Source: Thermodesulfovibrio sp. (GTDB taxonomy: Bacteria; Nitrospirota; Thermodesulfovibrionia; Thermodesulfovibrionales; JdFR-85). From it: 5,113 bases of DNA. The notes under the pieces are model-generated. The model was not told where the DNA came from and did no database searches. It saw only the letters and a list, made by a program, of their open reading frames with translations. Numbering within the stretch: position 1 is the first letter of the stretch; every line of letters begins with the position of its first letter. The stretch lies in the NCBI GenBank assembly GCA_027016675.1, contig JALUSH010000106.1, positions 1 to 5,113 on the forward strand, in the 5' to 3' direction. This document shows, piece by piece, positions 1 through 5,113 of this stretch. Made by a program: the position numbers and the translations under genes.

Positions 1-67
1 ATTTTAAATAAATTGTATTCGCAGAAAAATTCTCGTTCTTAACTTCTACAATTGAAAGGAGAAAGAG

Positions 68-1012
68 ATGCCTGAAGGAATCAAACTTCTCACGGGTAAT
101 GCAAATCGCACACTGGCTGAGGAGATATCAAAGCATCTTGGCGAACCATTAACAGATACAACCGTTACACGCTTCAGTGACGGCGAAATAATGGTCCAGA
201 TTAATGAGAATGTGAGAGGAGCAGACGCCTTTGTTATTCAGCCCACATGCACCCCTGTAAATGAAAACATTATGGAACTTTTATTAATAATAGATGCCCT
301 GAGAAGAGCATCTGCAAGAAGAATTACAGCCGTGATTCCCTACTATGGGTATGGCAGGCAGGACAGAAAGGTACAGCCAAGGGTTCCTATCTCTTCAAAG
401 CTTGTTGCTGATCTGATTGAAACAGCAGGTACACACAGAGTACTCACTATGGATTTACACGCAGGCCAGATCCAGGGCTTCTTTGATATACCTGTTGATC
501 ACCTCTATGCCATGCCAGTATTACTGGATTATATAAATGAAAACTACCCCAATGGTAATCTTGTCATTGTATCACCTGATGCTGGAGGTGTGGAAAGGGC
601 AAGGGCATTTGCTAAAAGATTAGGCTGTTCTCTGGCAATAATTGACAAAAGGCGCGAAAAGGCAAATGTCTCCCAGGTAATGAATGTGATTGGAGATGTA
701 AAGGGAAAGGCCACTCTCATACTTGACGATATGATAGATACAGCAGGCACTACTGTACAGGCTGCTGAGGTCCTTATTGAGAGGGGGGCAGAAGCAGTAT
801 CCGCTGCCTGCACCCATGCCGTCCTCTCAGGGCCTGCTGTTGATCGGATAAATGTTTCACCTTTAAAGGAGGTTATTGTTACAAACACCATTCCACTTGA
901 CAGTAAACAGGCCAAATGTAGTAAACTAACAGTTCTGAGTATTGCCGGTCTGTTTGCAGAGGCAATCAAGAGAATCCATGAAGAGACTTCTATAAGTTCA
1001 TTATTCGTCTGA
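68..1012 (+). CDS. prs: Ribose-phosphate pyrophosphokinase (PRPP synthetase, class I)
   Basis: Makes 5-phosphoribosyl-1-diphosphate from ribose 5-phosphate and ATP, the cytoplasmic precursor for purines, pyrimidines, NAD, histidine and tryptophan. The 314-residue protein is full length for the bacterial class I family. Visible motifs are the ATP-binding stretch YYGYGRQDRK (residues 92-101), the metal-binding His131 in DLHAGQIQGFF, Asp171 in SPDAGG, the catalytic-loop residues Lys194 and Arg196 (IDKRREKAN), and the PRPP/ribose-5-phosphate loop DDMIDTAGTT (220-229). The ATG has a strong AGGAG at 57-61, six bases upstream. It is the first gene visible of a + strand cluster with rplY and pth, an arrangement common in bacteria; 15 bases separate it from rplY. 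Arginine codons are mixed (9 AGA, 6 AGG, 4 CGN). Class I enzymes are typically phosphate-activated and ADP-inhibited (family knowledge). Identification is essentially certain. Confidence 0.98.
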   Translation: MPEGIKLLTGNANRTLAEEISKHLGEPLTDTTVTRFSDGEIMVQINENVRGADAFVIQPTCTPVNENIMELLLIIDALRRASARRITAVIPYYGYGRQDRKVQPRVPISSKLVADLIETAGTHRVLTMDLHAGQIQGFFDIPVDHLYAMPVLLDYINENYPNGNLVIVSPDAGGVERARAFAKRLGCSLAIIDKRREKANVSQVMNVIGDVKGKATLILDDMIDTAGTTVQAAEVLIERGAEAVSAACTHAVLSGPAVDRINVSPLKEVIVTNTIPLDSKQAKCSKLTVLSIAGLFAEAIKRIHEETSISSLFV

Positions 1013-1027
1013 TTCGAGGAGGATACT

Positions 1028-1690
1028 ATGGAAAGATATGTAATCAACTGTGAACCGAGAACAGAGTATGGAAAGGGGTCGGCCCGCTCACTGAGAAGGG
1101 CAGGTTTTATACCTGCTGTATTATACCGAGCAGGCAGGTCAACACCGATCAAGATCAGGAAAGAAGAAATAGTAAAATTTATAAACAGCACCATGGGCGA
1201 ACAGGTTATGATCAACCTCCAGTTTAATGACGGTACTTCCAAGCTGGCACTCTTAAAGGACTACCAGGTTGATCCTGTGAAGGGGCAACTGTTGCATACA
1301 GACTTTTATGAGGTCTCGCTCAAGGAAAAGGTAAGGTTAACGATCTCAATAGTCCTGAAGGGTGAACCTGTAGGTGTCAAGAAAGAGGGCGGTGTGCTCC
1401 AGCAGGTTTTAACAGAACTGGAGATAGAGTGTCTGCCTGATATGATCCCCCCACATTTAGAGGTGGATGTTTCAGAGCTCAGGGCCGGGGAGTCGATCCA
1501 TGTCAGTGACCTACAGATACCCGAGGGTGTCAAGGTTACAGAGGACGCAGAAGAGGTGATAGCTACTGTAACAACACCAACTGAAGAGGAGGCCGCTGAA
1601 GAAGAAGCAGTAGAGGAAGAAGAGATGGCAGAACCAGAGGTGGTGAAGAAGGGCAAAAAAGAAGAACAGGAAACTGAAGAAGAACAATAG
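1028..1690 (+). CDS. rplY: 50S ribosomal protein L25 (general stress protein CTC / TL5 type)
   Basis: Ribosomal protein that binds 5S rRNA in the central protuberance of the large subunit. The 220-residue protein is the long CTC/TL5 form, not the ~95-residue E. coli form. Residues 1-95 are the L25 domain, with a basic start (GKGSARSLRRAGFIPAVLY) and the conserved HTDFYEV at about 90-96. Residues ~98-183 are the TL5-type C-terminal beta domain (KGEPVGVKKEGGVLQQ, then ELEIECLPDMIPPHLEVDVS and LRAGESIHVSDL). The last ~37 residues are a low-complexity Glu/Ala/Lys tail, probably disordered. The start has GAGGAGG at 1016-1022, five bases before the ATG. It lies between prs and pth with short gaps (15 and 24 bases), so all three are probably co-transcribed. 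No frameshift is seen. Long CTC proteins ending in acidic tails are common, so the tail alone is not anomalous. Confidence 0.96.
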   Translation: MERYVINCEPRTEYGKGSARSLRRAGFIPAVLYRAGRSTPIKIRKEEIVKFINSTMGEQVMINLQFNDGTSKLALLKDYQVDPVKGQLLHTDFYEVSLKEKVRLTISIVLKGEPVGVKKEGGVLQQVLTELEIECLPDMIPPHLEVDVSELRAGESIHVSDLQIPEGVKVTEDAEEVIATVTTPTEEEAAEEEAVEEEEMAEPEVVKKGKKEEQETEEEQ

Positions 1691-1699
1691 TAATCTTTT

Positions 1700-1704
1700 A
1701 GGGG
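1700..1704 (+). promoter_or_regulatory. Ribosome binding site of pth, supporting a TTG start
   Basis: AGGGG lies ten bases upstream of the TTG at 1715, a somewhat long spacing. The codon directly before that TTG in the same frame is a TAG stop (1712-1714), so the reading frame cannot begin further upstream. The conserved GLGNPG motif begins only five codons after the TTG, which rules out a downstream start. Confidence 0.6.
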
Positions 1705-1714
1705 TACACTATAG

Positions 1715-2284
1715 TTGTGGATAATAGCAGGTCTTGGCAATCCTGGAGGGAAGTATAAAGATACCCGTCACAATGTTGGGTTTCGGGCTTTAGAGCTTTT
1801 GGCAAAAAAACTAAATCTCTCCTTCACTTCAGAAGAAACCTATTCAATAGCCGAAGGTATAATTCAAGACACTCCAGTAATACTACTTAAACCCCTCACC
1901 TATATGAACCTGAGCGGAATAGCTGTGGCTCATGTGTTAAAGAAAAAGAGGGTTACACCTGAAAATCTCATTGTAATCCATGATGACGTAGATCTCCTGC
2001 CAGGTAAGATCAAAATCAAAAAAGGTGGCTCATCAGGTGGTCACAAGGGAATAAAATCAATAATAGAATGTCTTGATTCCAGTGAATTTATAAGAGTCAA
2101 AATCGGTATTGGAAGACCTGCAAACATACCTCTGGAAAGATATGTGCTTGAGAAGCTTCCTCATGAGGAAAGGGAAATCATAATCAGCTCTATCAAAAGG
2201 GCTGTCGAGGCTACCATGACGATAGTTTCTGCAGGCCTGCAGGAGGCCATGACTGTATTCAACAGGAGAGACAATCCTTTCTAA
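1715..2284 (+). CDS. pth: Peptidyl-tRNA hydrolase
   Basis: Cleaves the ester bond of peptidyl-tRNAs released prematurely from ribosomes, recycling tRNA in the cytoplasm; usually essential in bacteria. The 189-residue length is typical. Key residues map to E. coli Pth with a consistent offset: Asn9 (GLGNPG), the catalytic His19 (DTRHNVGF), Met64-Asn65 (TYMNLSG), Asp90 (IHDDVDL) and His110 (GGHKG). The residue after that His is Lys, where E. coli has Asn114; as far as I recall, other bacterial Pth proteins also have Lys there. The start is TTG at 1715, forced by an in-frame TAG immediately upstream. It sits 24 bases after rplY. Its stop codon overlaps the end of the convergent nfo gene by four bases, so no intergenic space exists for a terminator. 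Confidence 0.97.
   Translation: MWIIAGLGNPGGKYKDTRHNVGFRALELLAKKLNLSFTSEETYSIAEGIIQDTPVILLKPLTYMNLSGIAVAHVLKKKRVTPENLIVIHDDVDLLPGKIKIKKGGSSGGHKGIKSIIECLDSSEFIRVKIGIGRPANIPLERYVLEKLPHEEREIIISSIKRAVEATMTIVSAGLQEAMTVFNRRDNPF
2229..2248 (+). repeat. Palindrome with overlapping hairpin inside the 3' end of pth
   Basis: CTGCAGGCCTGCAG at 2229-2242 is a perfect 14-base palindrome. An alternative hairpin uses GGCCT (2234-2238) and AGGCC (2244-2248) with a five-base loop. It lies within codons for SAGLQEA. No T-run follows on either strand, so it is not a canonical intrinsic terminator, although it is the most GC-rich dyad I noticed near the convergent junction. A chance origin in coding sequence is quite possible. 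Confidence 0.4.
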
Positions 2285-3132
2285 TCAATTTCGCCAAGCA
2301 GTTTTTTAACAACAGAAAGATTTCTTTTATCATCATCCTCTGTCTTCTTTGGTGTTTCCAGTATCAAGGGAATATCTCTAAAAAAGGGACAAGAAAGGAA
2401 TACCCTGAAACCATCTTTGCCGATTGTTCCCTTGCCAATGTGTTCATGCCTGTCAAGTCCTGAGTGAAAGGGTGCCCTGGAATCATTCAGATGGATCAAT
2501 CTGACCTGATATCCTGGCATGTATCTTTTAAATTCGGATTGTAATGCAGTGAGCCCTTCCCGGGTAGTTATATCATATCCTGCCTGGTATGCATGGGCAG
2601 TATCAAAACAGATACCCTTTATAAGACCATCAGAAAACCCCGTAGCAATCTCTGCAATCCGCGGAAAGGTGGATGAAACATCACCTTTCTGGCCAGCAGT
2701 GTTCTCAAGTAAAATACCAGCTCTGCCCTTCCATCTATCATATATTATCCTTAAAGAGTTTCTAATCTTTTCCATTGCCTCGATAGAAGATTGACCAGCA
2801 GACCTTCCAGGATGGACAACCACATACTCAACACCCAGGAGATCTGCTATCTTGAGCTCAAACAACATCATTTCAATTGATCTTCTACAGATCTCTTCAT
2901 CAGGTGAGCAGAGATTTATAAGATATGAACTATGAATAAAGATATGTTCAAACCCGTAGAGCCTTCTTAATTGCTGGAATCTCTCTACTTCCTCATCTTT
3001 TATTGTCCTGACAGACCATGTCCGTGGAGAATGAGAAAAGAACTGAACTGCTGAACATTTTAGACGATATGCCCGTTCGAGTGATAAATGGACACCTCCA
3101 GCAATAGAGGTATGAACACCTATGGGTCTCAT
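2281..3132 (-). CDS. nfo: Endonuclease IV (AP endonuclease)
   Basis: Cuts DNA 5' to abasic sites in base-excision repair, using a three-metal (usually zinc) centre. The 283-residue length is normal for the AP endonuclease family 2 TIM barrel. All nine metal ligands of E. coli Nfo are present at a constant offset of two: His67 (IHSSY), His107 (VHPG), Glu143 (LENTAG), Asp177 and His180 (CFDTAHAY), His214 (IHLNDS), Asp227 and His229 (LDRHEHIG) and Glu259 (LILETP). The N-terminus MRPIGVHTSIAGG fits the family start. The ATG overlaps the leuB stop by one base (TAATG) and has no good Shine-Dalgarno sequence of its own, so translation is probably coupled to leuB. The 3' end overlaps pth by four bases. 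The enzyme should be active as judged by its residues. The pairing with leuB is not functional in any obvious way. Confidence 0.96.
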   Translation of the reverse strand: MRPIGVHTSIAGGVHLSLERAYRLKCSAVQFFSHSPRTWSVRTIKDEEVERFQQLRRLYGFEHIFIHSSYLINLCSPDEEICRRSIEMMLFELKIADLLGVEYVVVHPGRSAGQSSIEAMEKIRNSLRIIYDRWKGRAGILLENTAGQKGDVSSTFPRIAEIATGFSDGLIKGICFDTAHAYQAGYDITTREGLTALQSEFKRYMPGYQVRLIHLNDSRAPFHSGLDRHEHIGKGTIGKDGFRVFLSCPFFRDIPLILETPKKTEDDDKRNLSVVKKLLGEID

Positions 3133-4196
3133 TAAATCTTGCTTACATAATCTGCAACAAGAGCACCCACTTCAGTTGTAGTATAACCCATCCTGCCTGC
3201 AGCAAGGCTCTTCAGATGTTTCCCTGTAACCTCCATCACGGATTTCTCAATAGCCTGTCCTGCCTCTTCCTCGCCAAGATGCTCCAGCATCATCGCTCCT
3301 GCACAGATCGCTGCAAGTGGATTTATCATGTTCTTCCCCGTATACTTCGGCGCAGAACCCCCTATGGGCTCAAACATGCTTACACCCTCAGGATTTATAT
3401 TCCCACCAGCCGCTATCCCCATACCCCCCTGTATCATCGCACCAAGATCCGTTATGATATCTCCAAACATGTTGTCCGTTACTATCACATCAAACCACTC
3501 GGGATTCTTTATAAACCACATCGTCATCGCATCTACATGCGCATACTCCGTCTCTATATCTCTATACTCCCCCTTTACCTCTTCAAATACCCTCTGCCAT
3601 AAATCCCATGCAAAGGTCAGTACATTCGTCTTCCCACATAGTGTCAATTTCTTTCCCTTGTCCCTCCTCCTGCAGTATTCAAAGGCATACCTTATACACC
3701 TCTCTACACCATGCCGGGTGTTGATCGACTCCTGTATCGCTACCTCATGAGGTGTCCCCTTCCTTAAAAATGCCCCACCTCCTACATAAAGTCCCTCTGT
3801 GTTCTCCCTGACTACAACAAAGTCTATATCCTCAGGCCCCTTGTCCTTCAACGGACACTCTACTCCAGGATAGAGCTTTACAGGCCTTAAATTTATATAT
3901 TGATCAAGTTCAAACCTCATCCTCAGCAATATCCCCTTCTCCAGTACTCCAGGCTTTACCCCAGGATGCCCTATCGCTCCAAGTAATATCGCATCATAAC
4001 CCCTCAATTCTTCTATAACCCCTTCAGGTAATAGCTCCCCTGTCCTCAAATACCTCTCCCCACCAAGATCATAGTATTGAAACCTTAACTCAAAATCATA
4101 CCTCCTCGATGTCGCTTCAAGTACCTTTACACTCTCCCTTATTACCTCAGGACCTGTCCCATCCCCAGGTATTACTGCTATGTTGTAACTCTTCAT
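3132..4196 (-). CDS. leuB: 3-isopropylmalate dehydrogenase-type enzyme (actinobacterial-like LeuB subgroup)
   Basis: Most likely oxidises and decarboxylates 3-isopropylmalate in leucine synthesis. The 354-residue protein is a complete beta-decarboxylating dehydrogenase. It has the N-terminal GDGTGPEV (11-18), a substrate loop with Glu86, Leu90, Leu91 and Arg94, NLRP with Arg104, Arg130 (RENTEG), Tyr137, Lys189 (GKTNVLTFA) and metal ligands Asp222, Asp246 and Asp250 (FGDIITD). The loop VLEKGILLRMR and the KTNVLTFA motif resemble mycobacterial LeuB more than E. coli LeuB. RENTEG also occurs in homoisocitrate and tartrate dehydrogenases, so another 2-hydroxy acid substrate is not excluded. At the coenzyme site it reads GGSAPKY (279-285) where classical LeuB has HGSAPDI. 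Arginine codon use is strikingly biased (19 AGG of 21). The start has GGAGG five bases upstream. No other leu gene is in the window; nfo follows with a one-base overlap. Confidence 0.85.
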   Translation of the reverse strand: MKSYNIAVIPGDGTGPEVIRESVKVLEATSRRYDFELRFQYYDLGGERYLRTGELLPEGVIEELRGYDAILLGAIGHPGVKPGVLEKGILLRMRFELDQYINLRPVKLYPGVECPLKDKGPEDIDFVVVRENTEGLYVGGGAFLRKGTPHEVAIQESINTRHGVERCIRYAFEYCRRRDKGKKLTLCGKTNVLTFAWDLWQRVFEEVKGEYRDIETEYAHVDAMTMWFIKNPEWFDVIVTDNMFGDIITDLGAMIQGGMGIAAGGNINPEGVSMFEPIGGSAPKYTGKNMINPLAAICAGAMMLEHLGEEEAGQAIEKSVMEVTGKHLKSLAAGRMGYTTTEVGALVADYVSKI

Positions 4197-4201
4197 CTCA
4201 T

Positions 4202-4206
4202 CCTCC
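4202..4206 (-). promoter_or_regulatory. Ribosome binding site of leuB
   Basis: GGAGG on the - strand, five bases before the ATG at 4196. It is a strong match and fixes the start directly ahead of the GDGTGPEV nucleotide-binding motif. It is the only strong Shine-Dalgarno sequence in the - strand half, since neither nfo nor larB has one. Confidence 0.8.
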
Positions 4207-4219
4207 AGTTAATTTATAA

Positions 4220-4225
4220 ATTATA
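4220..4225 (-). promoter_or_regulatory. Probable -10 box of a leuB-nfo promoter
   Basis: A perfect TATAAT on the - strand lies in the 114-base larB-leuB gap (4197-4310). Transcription would begin near 4213 and leave a leader of about 17 bases that still includes the GGAGG. The -35 region at 16-18 base spacing (around 4242-4249) is only T/A-rich and a poor match to TTGACA, so the promoter may be weak, activator-dependent or a chance AT-rich match. I see no convincing larB terminator, attenuator or leader peptide elsewhere in this gap. Confidence 0.4.
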
Positions 4226-4310
4226 GTGGTATGAAATTAGCTTAAAATTTTATCAGATTTTAAAGGAAAATGTCTAATGATAAGTTGATTCCTGGAATGC
4301 TGATAGAATC

Positions 4311-5066
4311 TTAAACCCTATTCTCCACAATAGCCTTGTTTATCTTATGGGCAAGACAGCCAGCACCAAAACCGTTGTCTATATTCATCACAGCAATACC
4401 AGGCACACATGCGTTAAGCATGGAAAAAAGCGCTGTAAGACCTCCGAAAGATGTCCCATATCCCCTGGAGGTGGGAACGGCTATTATTATCCTGTCAGTA
4501 AGACCACCCACAACTGAGGGAAGTGCGCCTTCCATTCCGGCAACAACAATCAGCACATTGGCCTTTTCTATTCTTTCCTTATAGGCAAGCAGTCTGTGAA
4601 TTCCAGCCACACCAACATCATACACTGTCTCAACTCTACTGCCAAGAAAATCAGCAGTTACCCGTGCTTCCTCAGCAACAGGTATATCCGAGGTGCCTGC
4701 CGTAATAACCATAACATAACCCAGACCTGCATTGTTGTTAACAGTGGCAATAACGCCTGAACGCGGGAAATACTTGATACTTTTTATATTCTTCAGGGCA
4801 TTATAGATCTCATCGTTAGCCCTGGTGATAAGTACCCTTCCAGTTCTATTCAATATCGCTGTGGCTATCTCCACGACCTCTTCAGTGCTTTTTCCTTCTG
4901 CAAAAATAACCTCAGGGATACCCTGTCTTAACTCACGATGGTGGTCAATATGTGAGGCACCAACTGATTCAAAAGGAAGGTCTTTTATCACCCTGAGGGT
5001 TTCCTCCAGGGTAATATCACCGTTCTTGAATTGTCTTAATATCTCTTTAATCTGGGAAAAATTCAT
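4311..5066 (-). CDS. larB: LarB: nickel-pincer cofactor biosynthesis carboxylase/hydrolase
   Basis: LarB carboxylates the pyridinium ring of nicotinic acid adenine dinucleotide and cleaves its phosphoanhydride, the first step to the nickel-pincer nucleotide used by lactate racemase LarA and related epimerases. The 251-residue protein has full family length: an N-terminal helical part with the conserved DHHRELRQGIPEVIFAEGKS (41-60), then a PurE-like domain with TAGTSDIPVAEEA (122-134), GMEGALPSVVGGL (177-189) and NIDNGFGAG (228-236). Cys220 (LNAC) matches the catalytic Cys221 of Lactiplantibacillus plantarum LarB, which forms a cysteinyl-pyridine intermediate. The PurE-like fold leads to frequent misnaming as phosphoribosylaminoimidazole carboxylase, but the N-terminal block and the catalytic Cys favour LarB. 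The ATG start fits the family N-terminus but has no Shine-Dalgarno sequence. larA, larC and larE are not in the window. The 114-base gap and likely promoter before leuB suggest larB is a separate unit. Confidence 0.95.
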   Translation of the reverse strand: MNFSQIKEILRQFKNGDITLEETLRVIKDLPFESVGASHIDHHRELRQGIPEVIFAEGKSTEEVVEIATAILNRTGRVLITRANDEIYNALKNIKSIKYFPRSGVIATVNNNAGLGYVMVITAGTSDIPVAEEARVTADFLGSRVETVYDVGVAGIHRLLAYKERIEKANVLIVVAGMEGALPSVVGGLTDRIIIAVPTSRGYGTSFGGLTALFSMLNACVPGIAVMNIDNGFGAGCLAHKINKAIVENRV

Positions 5067-5070
5067 TTTA

Positions 5071-5084
5071 ATATTTTAAAATAT
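5071..5084. repeat. Perfect 14-base AT palindrome upstream of larB
   Basis: ATATTTTAAAATAT is self-complementary over all 14 bases and lies five to eighteen bases upstream of the larB ATG. Read on the - strand it contains TAAAAT (5073-5078), a possible -10 box that ends six bases before the ATG. It could be an operator, a promoter core or simple AT-rich chance; there is no GC core typical of a terminator. Confidence 0.35.
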
Positions 5085-5087
5085 CAC

Positions 5088-5113
5088 TTGACATTTTTTG
5101 TGCATACCAATAA
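5088..5113 (+). promoter_or_regulatory. Possible rightward promoter, cut by the window edge
   Basis: A perfect TTGACA at 5088-5093 on the + strand is followed by 17 bases and then TAA at 5111-5113, which is where a -10 hexamer should start. The last three bases of that hexamer lie outside the window. If real, it would drive a gene divergent from larB. Only half of the -10 is visible, so this is tentative. Confidence 0.3.

Noticed and set aside
47..52. TACAAT as a -10 box for prs
   Set aside because: No -35 match at 16-18 bases, and the implied start near 59 would cut into the prs Shine-Dalgarno sequence. The promoter is more likely outside the window.
544..1242. Long open frame (232 codons) on the - strand across the end of prs and start of rplY
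   Set aside because: It lies antisense to two certain genes, has no recognisable motifs and spans their junction; it is a coding shadow.
2301..2310. T-run downstream of pth as an intrinsic terminator
   Set aside because: Six Ts occur just after the pth end but no stable hairpin precedes them, and the stretch is coding for the nfo C-terminus.
3216..3750. Two + strand open frames of 128 and 140 codons opposite leuB
   Set aside because: Both are antisense to a gene with intact family motifs, have no recognisable domain, and are explained by the biased codon use of leuB, which leaves few stops on the other strand.
4251..4305. TATCAG...CTGATA inverted repeat in the larB-leuB gap as a larB terminator
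   Set aside because: The arms are six bases with a 43-base loop and no GC-rich stem. The nearby ATTCC-T-GGAAT (4288-4298) is also too short and lacks a T-run.
4311..5066. Annotation as PurE-type phosphoribosylaminoimidazole carboxylase
   Set aside because: The protein has only the PurE-like C-terminal domain; its N-terminal DHHRELRQG block, 251-residue length and Cys220 identify LarB.
4825..5079. 84-codon + strand open frame opposite the start of larB
   Set aside because: Antisense to the conserved N-terminal block of LarB; no motif and no ribosome binding site of note.

Overview
This is an ordinary bacterial chromosomal segment, densely packed and of moderate, slightly AT-rich composition. 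It carries six intact protein genes and no RNA genes, mobile elements, CRISPR arrays or phage genes. The gene set is purely bacterial (L25/CTC-type ribosomal protein, bacterial Pth, class I PRPP synthetase). The heavy use of AGA/AGG arginine codons, the prs-rplY-pth cluster and the style of the proteins loosely suggest an anaerobic or thermophile-related lineage such as Nitrospirota or a former deltaproteobacterium. That placement is an inference and is weak.

Layout: the left half (68-2284, + strand) is a tight housekeeping cluster. It holds prs (PRPP synthetase), rplY/ctc (ribosomal protein L25 with TL5-type C-terminal domain and an acidic tail) and pth (peptidyl-tRNA hydrolase, with a TTG start). 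The right half (2281-5066) is entirely on the - strand. Read in the direction of transcription it holds larB (nickel-pincer cofactor biosynthesis), a 114-base gap with a likely promoter, leuB (a 3-isopropylmalate dehydrogenase-type enzyme) and nfo (endonuclease IV). leuB and nfo share one base (TAATG), and nfo and pth converge with a 4-base overlap. The last ~47 bases are an AT-rich control region upstream of larB that may also hold a promoter firing rightward out of the window.

How the genes work together: prs, rplY and pth serve nucleotide supply and translation and probably form one operon. leuB and nfo are functionally unrelated (leucine synthesis, DNA repair) but are probably co-transcribed and translationally coupled. 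larB implies that the cell makes the nickel-pincer nucleotide used by LarA-type racemases and epimerases, but larA, larC and larE are not in this window.

I found no undescribed system. The points most worth a second look are in leuB: a Lys-Tyr pair and a missing His at the positions that set coenzyme preference in this enzyme family, and an extreme AGG arginine bias (19 of 21 codons) unlike its neighbours. The control region of larB, which lacks a Shine-Dalgarno sequence, is also of interest.
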